A stretch of 64,000 bases of DNA, taken from an uncultured Peptococcaceae bacterium (GTDB lineage: Bacteria; Bacillota; Peptococcia; Peptococcales; Peptococcaceae). Each line of letters begins with the position of its first letter. The stretch's first letter is position 1. The DNA lies in contig CALJRU010000028.1 of the NCBI GenBank assembly GCA_937976375.1, positions 33,331 through 97,330 on the forward strand, read 5' to 3'. The notes below the pieces were generated by a model that had not been told where the DNA came from, ran no database searches, and saw only the letters and a program-made list of their open reading frames with translations. Below, piece after piece: positions 17,149 to 24,467 of the stretch. Made by a program: the position numbers and the translations under genes.

Positions 17149-18735
17149 ATGTTACTCAATTTTATTCTTGCATTGCTGCCAATCATCTGGCTGTTCATCG
17201 CATTTTTAGTGCTGAAATTGCCGGGCTATATTGGCTGCTTGACGGCACTGGCCATCTCCATCGTAGAAAGCATTATCTTTAAATCACTTGCCTTCGATGA
17301 TACGCTTGTCGGGCTGACCGTCGGCGAATCGCTAACTGCTTCTTTAGAAGGTTTCATTGGGGCCATTTGGCCAATCGGCCTCATTATCATCGCAGCCATG
17401 TTCGCTTACAACCTCTGCGTTGAGACCAAGGCCATGGAATTGATCAAAAACATGCTGACCTCCGTCACCAACGACAAACGTGTGTTGGTGCTCATTCTAG
17501 CGTGGGGCTTTGGCGGTTTTATGGAAGCTGTAGCTGGCTTCGGCACCGCTGTCGCCATTCCTGCTGCTATGATGGTGGCGCTCGGGTTCAACCCGCTGTT
17601 TTCTGCCATCGCCTGCCTCATTGCCAATGCCACCCCGCCAACGTTTGGCTCCATTGGTATTCCAACGACAACAGCAGCCAGCCTCGTCGGCATTGATTCT
17701 GGATTGATCGCTGGCCCTGCTATGAACATTCTTGCAATCCCAGCACTCATCAGTCCGTTCCTTATCATTGCCTTGATCGGAAAAACAGAGCACTCTAAAA
17801 ACGCTTTCAAAGATATGTTTGGATTCACGCTCATCGCTGGTCTTGCCTACGTGCTGCCAGCACTCCTGATCGCCAATTTCGTTGGGGCAGAACTTGTTGA
17901 TATTGTCAGCAACACCATCAGCTTGGTGGTCATGCTGGTGCTCGCTGCCAAACGCAAGCCAACCGACGATCCCGTCTTCGCAATGAATCTTTCCAGTGAA
18001 GAGAAGGCGCACCTTAAAGACATTCCATTTGGTAATGTAGCCGCTTGGTCACCATACATTCTCATGTTGATTCTGCTTATTGGCACTTCCAAGCTCATTG
18101 CACCAATCAACGCTTGGGTATCCAGTTTTGTGATCACGTTCAGCGTTTACTCTGGTGCCGATCCAGCCACCATTTCGCTGACCATTCTCAACTCAGCCGT
18201 AATGATTTTTATCGCTGGCGTCATTGGTGGTTTTCTGCAAAAAGCTTCTATCGCCACCATGGGCCGCGTACTCGTCAACACCATCAAAGGCATGTGGAAG
18301 GCCATTATTACCATTGTTTTCATCATCGCCCTGGCGAAAGTCATGGGCTACAGCGGCATGACTTCATCCATTGCCATGCTATTGGCAGATCTCACCGGCG
18401 CATTCTATCCAGCTTTGGCACCAATCGTCGGCATCATTGGTACGTTCGTCACCGGCTCCACCACTTCTGCCGGGGTCCTGTTCGCACAAATGCAGACAGA
18501 AGTGGCCGCACTGCTTGGCGTTGATCCTGTGCAGCTCGTGGCAGCCAACATGGCCGGCGGTGCCATCGGCAAAATCATCTCACCACAAAGCATCGCTGTT
18601 GCCGTTGCCGCTATTGGCAGCATCGACGGCGTCAAGAGTGTCGATTCGGCAATCATGGGAAAAACCGTCAAATACTGCGTGCTTCTTGGTGTCATTGCCT
18701 GCGCAGTCTCTTACATCACTGCCGTCGTCATTTAA
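17149..18735 (+). CDS. lctP: L-lactate permease (LctP/LldP family)
   Basis: 528 residues with about 13 membrane helices, the length and pattern of LctP permeases that move lactate (and glycolate) with protons. Characteristic stretches are W-G-F-G-G-F-M-E-A-V-A-G-F-G-T-A-V-A-I-P, P-P-T-F-G-S-I-G-I-P-T-T and near the end S-P-Q-S-I-A-V-A-V-A-A. No lactate dehydrogenase is in the window. The hydrogenase genes follow after a hairpin and a separate promoter. In an anaerobe the permease could import lactate as electron donor, with hydrogenase as electron outlet (inference). Confidence 0.93.
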   Translation: MLLNFILALLPIIWLFIAFLVLKLPGYIGCLTALAISIVESIIFKSLAFDDTLVGLTVGESLTASLEGFIGAIWPIGLIIIAAMFAYNLCVETKAMELIKNMLTSVTNDKRVLVLILAWGFGGFMEAVAGFGTAVAIPAAMMVALGFNPLFSAIACLIANATPPTFGSIGIPTTTAASLVGIDSGLIAGPAMNILAIPALISPFLIIALIGKTEHSKNAFKDMFGFTLIAGLAYVLPALLIANFVGAELVDIVSNTISLVVMLVLAAKRKPTDDPVFAMNLSSEEKAHLKDIPFGNVAAWSPYILMLILLIGTSKLIAPINAWVSSFVITFSVYSGADPATISLTILNSAVMIFIAGVIGGFLQKASIATMGRVLVNTIKGMWKAIITIVFIIALAKVMGYSGMTSSIAMLLADLTGAFYPALAPIVGIIGTFVTGSTTSAGVLFAQMQTEVAALLGVDPVQLVAANMAGGAIGKIISPQSIAVAVAAIGSIDGVKSVDSAIMGKTVKYCVLLGVIACAVSYITAVVI

Positions 18736-18748
18736 ACTCATTCAATCT

Positions 18749-18780
18749 GGACAGAGGCCTCACGCCTCTGTCCTTGCTAT
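18749..18780 (+). terminator. terminator-like hairpin after lctP
   Basis: Perfect 10-bp stem GGACAGAGGC/GCCTCTGTCC (18749-18758/18764-18773). The T-tract is poor (TTGCTATT), so read-through is possible. Confidence 0.6.
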
Positions 18781-18814
18781 TGAAATGATAAATGTTTTGT
18801 GAACAGATAATGAA

Positions 18815-18843
18815 TAGACAGTCACGAAAGAACGTGTCATAAT
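18815..18843 (+). promoter_or_regulatory. promoter of the hydrogenase operon
   Basis: TAGACA (18815-18820), 17-bp spacer, CATAAT (18838-18843). Just upstream TTGTGAAC (18797-18804) repeats an element in the lctP leader. Confidence 0.55.
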
Positions 18844-18901
18844 AGAGTGTAATTGTGACAACATATTTTGACGATTTTTTACCAAAAAGGGGTGGAATAT
18901 A

Positions 18902-20740
18902 ATGAGTAGATTGGATATCAACACGCCCGATCAGGCGCAAATGGTGGTGGACCAGCTCTATCATGACATGGAACGCCGCATCATTGCTTCTGGTCCAGGG
19001 CTGTGCCCAGTCGACATGTCACTGAACTTTCTCACACTCTGCCACGCGCAAACCTGCGGCAAATGCGTCCCTTGTCGTATTGGTCTGGGACAGCTGTCGA
19101 ACCTGATGCGCGGCATCCTTAACGGCAAAGGCAAGATGGAAGATCTTGATGTCCTCGAAAAAACCGCAGAAATCATCGAAAACACCGCATCCTGCGCCAT
19201 CGGCACCCATGCTGCACGCCTGGTGCTCACCGGTCTGCGCGGGTTCCGTGATGACTATATCGAACACATTCAAAACCGCCGCTGTCTCGGCAATATGGAA
19301 CAGCCCGTGCCATGTGTGGCACTGTGCCCAGCCAGCGTCGATATTCCTGGCTACATCGCCCTCATTCGTGCCGGCCGCCCAGCTGATGCCGTGCGCCTGA
19401 TCCGCAAGGACAATCCATTCCCTGTGGCTTGTGCTTACGTCTGCGAGCACCCTTGCGAAGCCCGCTGCCGCCGCACCATGCTTGATGAACCGCTCAACAT
19501 CCGTGGTCTCAAGCGTTATGCTGTGGATACAGCTGGCGATGTGCCACAGCCTGAATGTGCACCTGCCACAGGCAAGCACATCGCTGTTGTTGGCGGCGGT
19601 CCTGGCGGCCTGTCCTGCGCTTACTATCTAGCATTGATGGGACACCAAGTCACGATCTATGAAAAATTCAAGCAACTTGGCGGCATGCTGCGCTACGGCA
19701 TTCCAAGCTATCGCTTCCCACGTGAACTGCTGGACCGTGAAATCAACTCGATTCTTTCTCTTGGCATCGAAGTTCACACCGAAACAGAAATCGGCAAGGA
19801 TATTTCCTTTGCTGCACTCGACGCCAATTACGATTGCATCTATATCGCCATCGGCGCCCACACCGATAAGAAAACAGGCATTGACGGTGAAGCCAGCGAA
19901 GGCGTCTACAGTGCCGTTGAAATTCTGCGCCAGATCGGCGATGACATCTACCCTGATTTTGCCGGCAAAAACGTCGTCATCATCGGCGGCGGCAACGTCG
20001 CCATGGACGTCACCCGCTCTGCCATCCGCTTTGGCGCCGAAAAGGTCACCTGTGTCTACCGTCGCCGCCAGGAAGATATGACCGCCCTGCCTGAAGAAGT
20101 AGAAGGCGCCATCGCTGAAGGTGTTGAACTGCTCACCATGCACGCACCAGTGCGCATCGAAACCAATGACGACGGTCATGTCACCGCCCTCATCGTGCAA
20201 AAACAGCTCACCGGCTTGATCAAACGCGGCCGTCCATCCCTGGCTGCTGACGATGTTGAAGAAATTCGCATTCCTGCTGATGTGGTTGTCGAAGCCATCG
20301 GCCAAGGCATCGATTCCCGCGCCTTTGAGGCCGCTGGCGTCCCTGTCTTCCATGGTGCCATCAGCGCCCTCAGCGACAGCCGCCTCTCCGATGAACACAT
20401 GGACGGCGTCTTTGCCGGCGGTGACTGCGTCACCGGTCCAGCCAGCGCCATCCGCGCCATCGCAGCCGGCAAGGTTGCCGCTGCCAACATCGACGAATAC
20501 CTCGGTTTCAACCATGAAATCACCGTCGACGTGACCATCCCGGACCCAAGCCTCGACGACAAACCACCACACGCTCGCGTCAACACCACCGAACGCGAAG
20601 CCAGCGAACGTAAAAATGACTTCGTGTGCATTGAATGCGGACTCACAGAAAAAGGCGCCATGACAGAAAGCAGCCGCTGCCTGCGCTGCGATCACTTCGG
20701 CTATGGCATCTTCAAAGGGGGTAGACATACCAAATGGTAA
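18902..20740 (+). CDS. GltD-like NAD(P)-dependent flavoprotein with N-terminal NuoF-type Fe-S domain (hydrogenase partner)
   Basis: 612 residues. The N-terminal ~130 residues match the C-terminal 4Fe-4S domain of NuoF (C-G-K-C-V-P-C-R-I-G). Next come the Cys-rich domain of glutamate synthase beta/NfnB (C-P-A-S-V-D-I-P-G-Y, C-E-H-P-C-E-A-R-C-R-R) and two dinucleotide-binding folds: FAD loop G-G-G-P-G-G-L-S and NAD(P) loop G-G-G-N-V-A-M-D. A short C-terminal cysteine motif (C-I-E-C-G, C-L-R-C-D) follows. It should pass electrons between NAD(P)H and the Fe-S chain of the hydrogenase encoded next. The two genes overlap by 7 bases (ATGGTAA), implying coupled translation and a stable complex. It has no FMN-binding NuoF core. 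Confidence 0.88.
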   Translation: MSRLDINTPDQAQMVVDQLYHDMERRIIASGPGLCPVDMSLNFLTLCHAQTCGKCVPCRIGLGQLSNLMRGILNGKGKMEDLDVLEKTAEIIENTASCAIGTHAARLVLTGLRGFRDDYIEHIQNRRCLGNMEQPVPCVALCPASVDIPGYIALIRAGRPADAVRLIRKDNPFPVACAYVCEHPCEARCRRTMLDEPLNIRGLKRYAVDTAGDVPQPECAPATGKHIAVVGGGPGGLSCAYYLALMGHQVTIYEKFKQLGGMLRYGIPSYRFPRELLDREINSILSLGIEVHTETEIGKDISFAALDANYDCIYIAIGAHTDKKTGIDGEASEGVYSAVEILRQIGDDIYPDFAGKNVVIIGGGNVAMDVTRSAIRFGAEKVTCVYRRRQEDMTALPEEVEGAIAEGVELLTMHAPVRIETNDDGHVTALIVQKQLTGLIKRGRPSLAADDVEEIRIPADVVVEAIGQGIDSRAFEAAGVPVFHGAISALSDSRLSDEHMDGVFAGGDCVTGPASAIRAIAAGKVAAANIDEYLGFNHEITVDVTIPDPSLDDKPPHARVNTTEREASERKNDFVCIECGLTEKGAMTESSRCLRCDHFGYGIFKGGRHTKW

Positions 20741-22485
20741 ACATCACAATTGACGGCGTTTCGCTCAACGTGCCAGAGAGCATGACCATCCTCAAAGCGG
20801 CAGAAATAGCCGGCCATCCCGTACCAAGCCTGTGTTACTGGGAAGGGCTTAATGAAATCGGCGCCTGCCGCATGTGTATTGTCGAAGTGGACGGCATCGA
20901 CCATCTCGTCCCTGCCTGCATCGATACCGTCAGCGAAGGCATGGTCATCCACACCAACAGCCCACGTGTGCGCGCTGCCCGCCGCACCAATTTGCAGCTG
21001 ATTCTGTCTCAGCACAACTGCAACTGCCCAACCTGCATGCGCAACGGCAACTGCAAACTCCAGCGCGTAGCCTATGAACTCAACGTCTTTTCCAATCCAT
21101 TTCCAAAAGACATCGCACCTTTTGACTGGGACGAAACCTCGCCCCTCATTCGTGATGCTTCCAAGTGCATCAAATGCATGCGCTGCATCCAAGTGTGCGA
21201 CAAAATCCAAAGTTTGAACATCTGGGACGTTGCCGGCACCGGTTCCCGCGTCACCGTCAACGTCAGTTACAACCGCACCATCCGCGAAGCCGATTGCTCC
21301 TTCTGCGGGCAATGCATCACCCACTGCCCAACCGCAGCCCTGCATGAACGCGACGACACCGAAAAAGTGCTTGCAGCTCTTGCCGACCCAGACACCATCA
21401 CTGTCGTTCAGGTCGCTCCAGCAGTGCGTGTCGCCTGGGCTGAAGAACTGGGCATCGACTCAGACATCTTCTCCACGCCAAAAATGGTCGGCGTGCTCAA
21501 GCAGCTCGGCTTTGACTACGTCTTCGACACCAACTTCGGTGCCGACCTGACCATCATGGAAGAAGCCAACGAATTCGTTGAGCGCTTCACCCACCGCGAC
21601 CAATACAAATGGCCAATGTTCACGTCCTGCTGCCCTGGCTGGGTGCGTTTCCTCAAATCCAACTTCCCGGAAATGACCGACAACCTCTCCACCGCCAAGT
21701 CACCAATGGAAATGTTCGGAGCCATCACCAAAAGCTACTTTGCTGACCGCATAGACGTCGATCCGCATAAAATCTGCATGATCGCCATTATGCCATGCCT
21801 CGCCAAAAAAGAAGAAGCCGCTCTCGAACCATTGCGTGATGCCTGCGGTGATCCGGATGTCGACATCGTACTCACCACCCGTGAGTTCACACGCATGGTG
21901 CGTGCCGATCACATCCTCCTGGATGATGTGCCTGACACCGATTTCGACCATCCACTCGGCACCAGTACTGGCGCGGCTGCCATCTTCGGCACCACCGGCG
22001 GTGTCATGGACGCTGCTCTGCGCACTGCTTACGCCAAGATCACCGGCTACAACCCAGATGCCGACGACTTCACCGAAGTGCGCGATACCCAGTTTGGCGA
22101 AGGGCGCGAAGCCACCTTTACCATTCCTGGCGCCGGTGACGTCAAAGTCGCCGTTGTCAGTGGCCTTGGCAACGCCCGCAAACTGCTTAACAGCATCAAA
22201 TCTGGCAAAGCCCGCTACGACTTTGTCGAAGTCATGGCCTGCCCTGGCGGCTGCGTCGGCGGTGGCGGCCAGCCAATCGTCGACGGCATCGACCTCAACG
22301 TCTACCGCGGCGCTGCTCTTTGGAAAATCGACCGTGATATGGACATTCGTTTCAGCCACGAAAATCCAGACATTCTCGATCTCTACCGCCTCTACCTCGG
22401 CAAACCATGCAGCGACAAAGCCCACCACCTGCTTCACACCGATCATCACGCATGGACCATGCCACGCCACATGGCCGATGATTGA
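20734..22485 (+). CDS. [FeFe] hydrogenase, group A2-like
   Basis: 583 residues. In order: a 2Fe-2S ferredoxin domain (G-A-C-R-M-C), the His-Cys3 cluster motif (H-N-C-N-C-P-T-C), a 2x4Fe-4S ferredoxin domain (C-I-K-C-M-R-C-I-Q-V-C and C-S-F-C-G-Q-C-I-T-H-C), and the H-cluster domain. The latter has all three signatures: L1 T-S-C-C-P-G-W (Cys299/300), L2 M-P-C-L-A-K-K-E-E (Cys355) and L3 M-A-C-P-G-G-C-V-G-G-G-G-Q-P (Cys503/507). It reversibly makes or uses H2. Pairing with a glutamate-synthase-beta-like gene matches hydrogenase group A2. The HydEFG maturases are not in the window. Confidence 0.94.
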   Translation: MVNITIDGVSLNVPESMTILKAAEIAGHPVPSLCYWEGLNEIGACRMCIVEVDGIDHLVPACIDTVSEGMVIHTNSPRVRAARRTNLQLILSQHNCNCPTCMRNGNCKLQRVAYELNVFSNPFPKDIAPFDWDETSPLIRDASKCIKCMRCIQVCDKIQSLNIWDVAGTGSRVTVNVSYNRTIREADCSFCGQCITHCPTAALHERDDTEKVLAALADPDTITVVQVAPAVRVAWAEELGIDSDIFSTPKMVGVLKQLGFDYVFDTNFGADLTIMEEANEFVERFTHRDQYKWPMFTSCCPGWVRFLKSNFPEMTDNLSTAKSPMEMFGAITKSYFADRIDVDPHKICMIAIMPCLAKKEEAALEPLRDACGDPDVDIVLTTREFTRMVRADHILLDDVPDTDFDHPLGTSTGAAAIFGTTGGVMDAALRTAYAKITGYNPDADDFTEVRDTQFGEGREATFTIPGAGDVKVAVVSGLGNARKLLNSIKSGKARYDFVEVMACPGGCVGGGGQPIVDGIDLNVYRGAALWKIDRDMDIRFSHENPDILDLYRLYLGKPCSDKAHHLLHTDHHAWTMPRHMADD

Positions 22486-22497
22486 TCATAAACGCAA

Positions 22498-22544
22498 AAT
22501 CCCCAGTGTCTGCAGCACAACGCTGCAAACACCGGGGATTTTTT
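22498..22544. terminator. bidirectional terminator between hydrogenase and CPBP genes
   Basis: Long stem (AATCCCC, GTGT, TGCAG blocks paired with CTGCA, ACAC, GGGGATT) with small mismatches, followed by TTTTTT. It reaches the stop of the leftward CPBP gene. Confidence 0.88.
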
Positions 22545-23346
22545 ATGTCGATTGTTTTCGCCTTTTCCTCCATGCCAGCACGGCAAATGCTGCAAAGAAC
22601 ACCGCATTGAGCACAAGTACGACGAGGCTGCCTTCTATTTTAAACGCTCCGCCAGAAAGCATTGCATTGCCATGCATGGTGATATCGATCATATGCGGGT
22701 AGTCATCGGCCAGCGATACGCCGCCAAGAATGATACCGCCAATGCTGTTCCAGAGGAAGTGAATCATCACTGGCGCCACAAGGCTTCCAGTATATTCCAA
22801 AACCGCAGTGACAAAAAGACTCATGAGCACAATGTTGACACATGGCAGCCAGCCGGCTTCCAATGCGCCGCCATGGCAGAGAAGAAAAATCAGCGTGCTG
22901 ATGACAGCTGCCACCGGCACGGAATAACTTGCCTTGATGCGTTGATAAAGATAGCCCCGCACCAACAGTTCCTGCATCACCGTGTTTAAAAACAGTGCCA
23001 CCAGCCACAGCCACAGCTGCGGCACCGTCTGCCAGCCATCAATGGTCATGCAGCTCAGCGCCAGCAATAGGCCGACTGCCGCACCAATCCACACCAGGCC
23101 AGTGACCACACCGAGCACTGCCGCCCGGCCGCTGCCTGCGCCCCACAGGCCGATCGGCACGCTGCGGCGATCAATGAGCCAGAACAATCCATTGAAGATC
23201 ACCACCGCCAAAAGCGGCATCAGCTCTGCAAAAAAGCGACAGTATACACCGTCAGCATTGTCTGGAATCGGCAGCACCGTCGCCAGCAGCGCCCAGCCAA
23301 TAAAGAACACAATGATTTTAACAACCGTCAGCAACAATTTTTTCAT
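22543..23346 (-). CDS. CPBP family intramembrane metalloprotease
   Basis: 267 residues from the ATG at 23346 (AAGGAAG 7 bases upstream) with about eight membrane helices. The three family motifs are seen: Q-E-L-L-V-R-G (here Q-E rather than the usual E-E), L-L-C-H-G-G, and H-F-L-W-N-S. CPBP (Abi) proteins are membrane proteases of the CAAX-processing type; bacterial members are linked to bacteriocin immunity. The Gln for Glu change is seen in other members, so activity is plausible but not certain. The TA pair lies just upstream on the same strand (13 bp gap), so read-through may link them. Confidence 0.85.
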   Translation of the reverse strand: MKKLLLTVVKIIVFFIGWALLATVLPIPDNADGVYCRFFAELMPLLAVVIFNGLFWLIDRRSVPIGLWGAGSGRAAVLGVVTGLVWIGAAVGLLLALSCMTIDGWQTVPQLWLWLVALFLNTVMQELLVRGYLYQRIKASYSVPVAAVISTLIFLLCHGGALEAGWLPCVNIVLMSLFVTAVLEYTGSLVAPVMIHFLWNSIGGIILGGVSLADDYPHMIDITMHGNAMLSGGAFKIEGSLVVLVLNAVFFAAFAVLAWRKRRKQST

Positions 23347-23359
23347 ATAAACACTTCCT

Positions 23360-23590
23360 TTATGCCACTTTATCATTATAATCGGTCACCAAAAGTTCTC
23401 CAGCAACCATTTTTGCCTGCTCAACAATATTCTCAAGGCGCTCCATCACTTCATCAGAAAAGAATTTTTCACCACACTGCACACATTCTTCGCAAGGTAC
23501 ATTACGAACGATGATGATACAGCTGCTTAATGTCACCACATGCGTGGTCGTACTTGGTACAGTTGTCTGAGCTTTACAATAAAAACACAT
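23360..23590 (-). CDS. YgiT/MqsA-type zinc-finger antitoxin
   Basis: 76 residues with two CxxC pairs (C-F-Y-C at the N-terminus and C-V-Q-C-G after P-C-E-E), the zinc-binding half of MqsA-like antitoxins. The HTH half of full-length MqsA is absent. It starts 3 bp after the stop of the DUF4258 gene, with AAGGAG overlapping the end of that gene, a typical TA arrangement. The protein probably binds and neutralises the upstream DUF4258 protein (inference from family and context). Confidence 0.8.
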   Translation of the reverse strand: MCFYCKAQTTVPSTTTHVVTLSSCIIIVRNVPCEECVQCGEKFFSDEVMERLENIVEQAKMVAGELLVTDYNDKVA

Positions 23591-23593
23591 CGT

Positions 23594-23905
23594 TCATCGC
23601 TCCTTTCGTGTTTTCAAGTCACTTTCAAAACTATCTGAATCTGGTCGATACACAGTAATAATGTAAACAGTACTGTCATCACAACCTGCAACGACATGAA
23701 TAACTTCATTTTTCAATGTTGTCCCAAATACCAGGCAACTCGGTGTAGGAAAGTCATCTGGATATTCTTCGATGATCTCCCCATGCAACAAACAGTTTAA
23801 GACATCCATTCTTTTAATGTTTCGTTCATGCATCCTTGCTGCTACATGTGTGGACCATTTCATTTTTCTTTCGTTTACCAGTTTCTGGATAAGATCCAAA
23901 TCCAT
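23594..23905 (-). CDS. DUF4258 protein, putative toxin of a type II TA pair
   Basis: 103 residues. Family features: W-S-T-H-V-A-A-R-M-H-E-R-N-I near the N-terminus, G-E-I-I-E-E-Y-P-D-D and V-I-H-V-V-A-G, ending V-Y-R-P-D. DUF4258 proteins have a RelE/BrnT-like small fold and are commonly paired with YgiT-type zinc fingers. They are presumed ribonuclease toxins, though this is not proven for most. AGGAGA precedes the ATG. Confidence 0.82.
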   Translation of the reverse strand: MDLDLIQKLVNERKMKWSTHVAARMHERNIKRMDVLNCLLHGEIIEEYPDDFPTPSCLVFGTTLKNEVIHVVAGCDDSTVYIITVYRPDSDSFESDLKTRKER

Positions 23906-23918
23906 ATTCTTTCTCCTA

Positions 23919-23947
23919 ATTATAGTTCAATTTTCTCGTCTTCACAA
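23919..23947 (-). promoter_or_regulatory. promoter of the DUF4258/YgiT pair
   Basis: Minus strand TTGTGA (23947-23942), 17-bp spacer, TATAAT (23924-23919). The -35 box lies over the stop of the upstream flavodoxin gene. The predicted start of transcription falls at or inside the ribosome site, implying a very short leader. Confidence 0.6.
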
Positions 23948-24445
23948 CACAGCCTCCACCGCTGCTGTGAGCTGAGCCAGGTCGTTGTCGTCGGGATGGC
24001 TCAGCGCGGCGTCAAAGTTGGCGATCATCTGTGTCATGAGCGGACGCTTGCCGGGGTCTTCAGCGGCGGTGCGTTCGTAACGTTTGCGCACGCCCTGCGG
24101 CATCTTACCCTGGCACATGAAACGACCGATGACAGGCACCCCAACTGGAATGCAGCCAGAAGCGTTGTCAAGAATGCGCGCGAAATAACTGTCGTCGCCG
24201 CCAAAGCCGCAGGTGCCGAAAAGGAAGATGCGCTGGCTGGTCAGCGTTTTAAGAAAGGCCGCTGTCTCAGCGTCACAGCTGCCTTTGTCGGTCCAAAAGC
24301 CGACAAAGAGAACGTCTGCAGCAAGAGCGGCAGCGTCCGGCGCGCCGCAGTAACAAACCGCTTCTGCAGGCAAGGCAGCACGGATGGTCTCAGCAAGGCG
24401 TTGGGTATTTCCTGTTTTACTGCTGTAAACAATGGCGTAAGTCAT
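23942..24445 (-). CDS. flavodoxin family protein (BilS-like)
   Basis: 167 residues from the ATG at 24445 (AAAGGAAA upstream). FMN phosphate loop Y-S-S-K-T-G-N-T-Q-R-L at the N-terminus, then V-G-F-W-T-D-K-G and F-G-T-C-G-F-G-G. The C-terminal F-M-C-Q-G-K-M-P-Q-G-V-R-K-R-Y block resembles the flavodoxins named BilS, found beside bilirubin reductase BilR in gut Bacillota. No BilR-like gene is in this window. It is cytoplasmic, unlike the lipoprotein flavodoxin at 10.4 kb. It lies 22 bp after the decarboxylase gene and is probably co-transcribed with it. Electron partner unknown. Confidence 0.85.
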   Translation of the reverse strand: MTYAIVYSSKTGNTQRLAETIRAALPAEAVCYCGAPDAAALAADVLFVGFWTDKGSCDAETAAFLKTLTSQRIFLFGTCGFGGDDSYFARILDNASGCIPVGVPVIGRFMCQGKMPQGVRKRYERTAAEDPGKRPLMTQMIANFDAALSHPDDNDLAQLTAAVEAVL

Positions 24446-24467
24446 AGAAATTTTCCTTTCTGTCGTC

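Noticed and set aside
19628..20728. Long open frame (about 366 codons) on the minus strand opposite the GltD-like gene
   Set aside because: Its sequence is the antisense of a clearly conserved flavoprotein. It has biased composition and no ribosome site. GC-rich third positions make such antisense frames common here.
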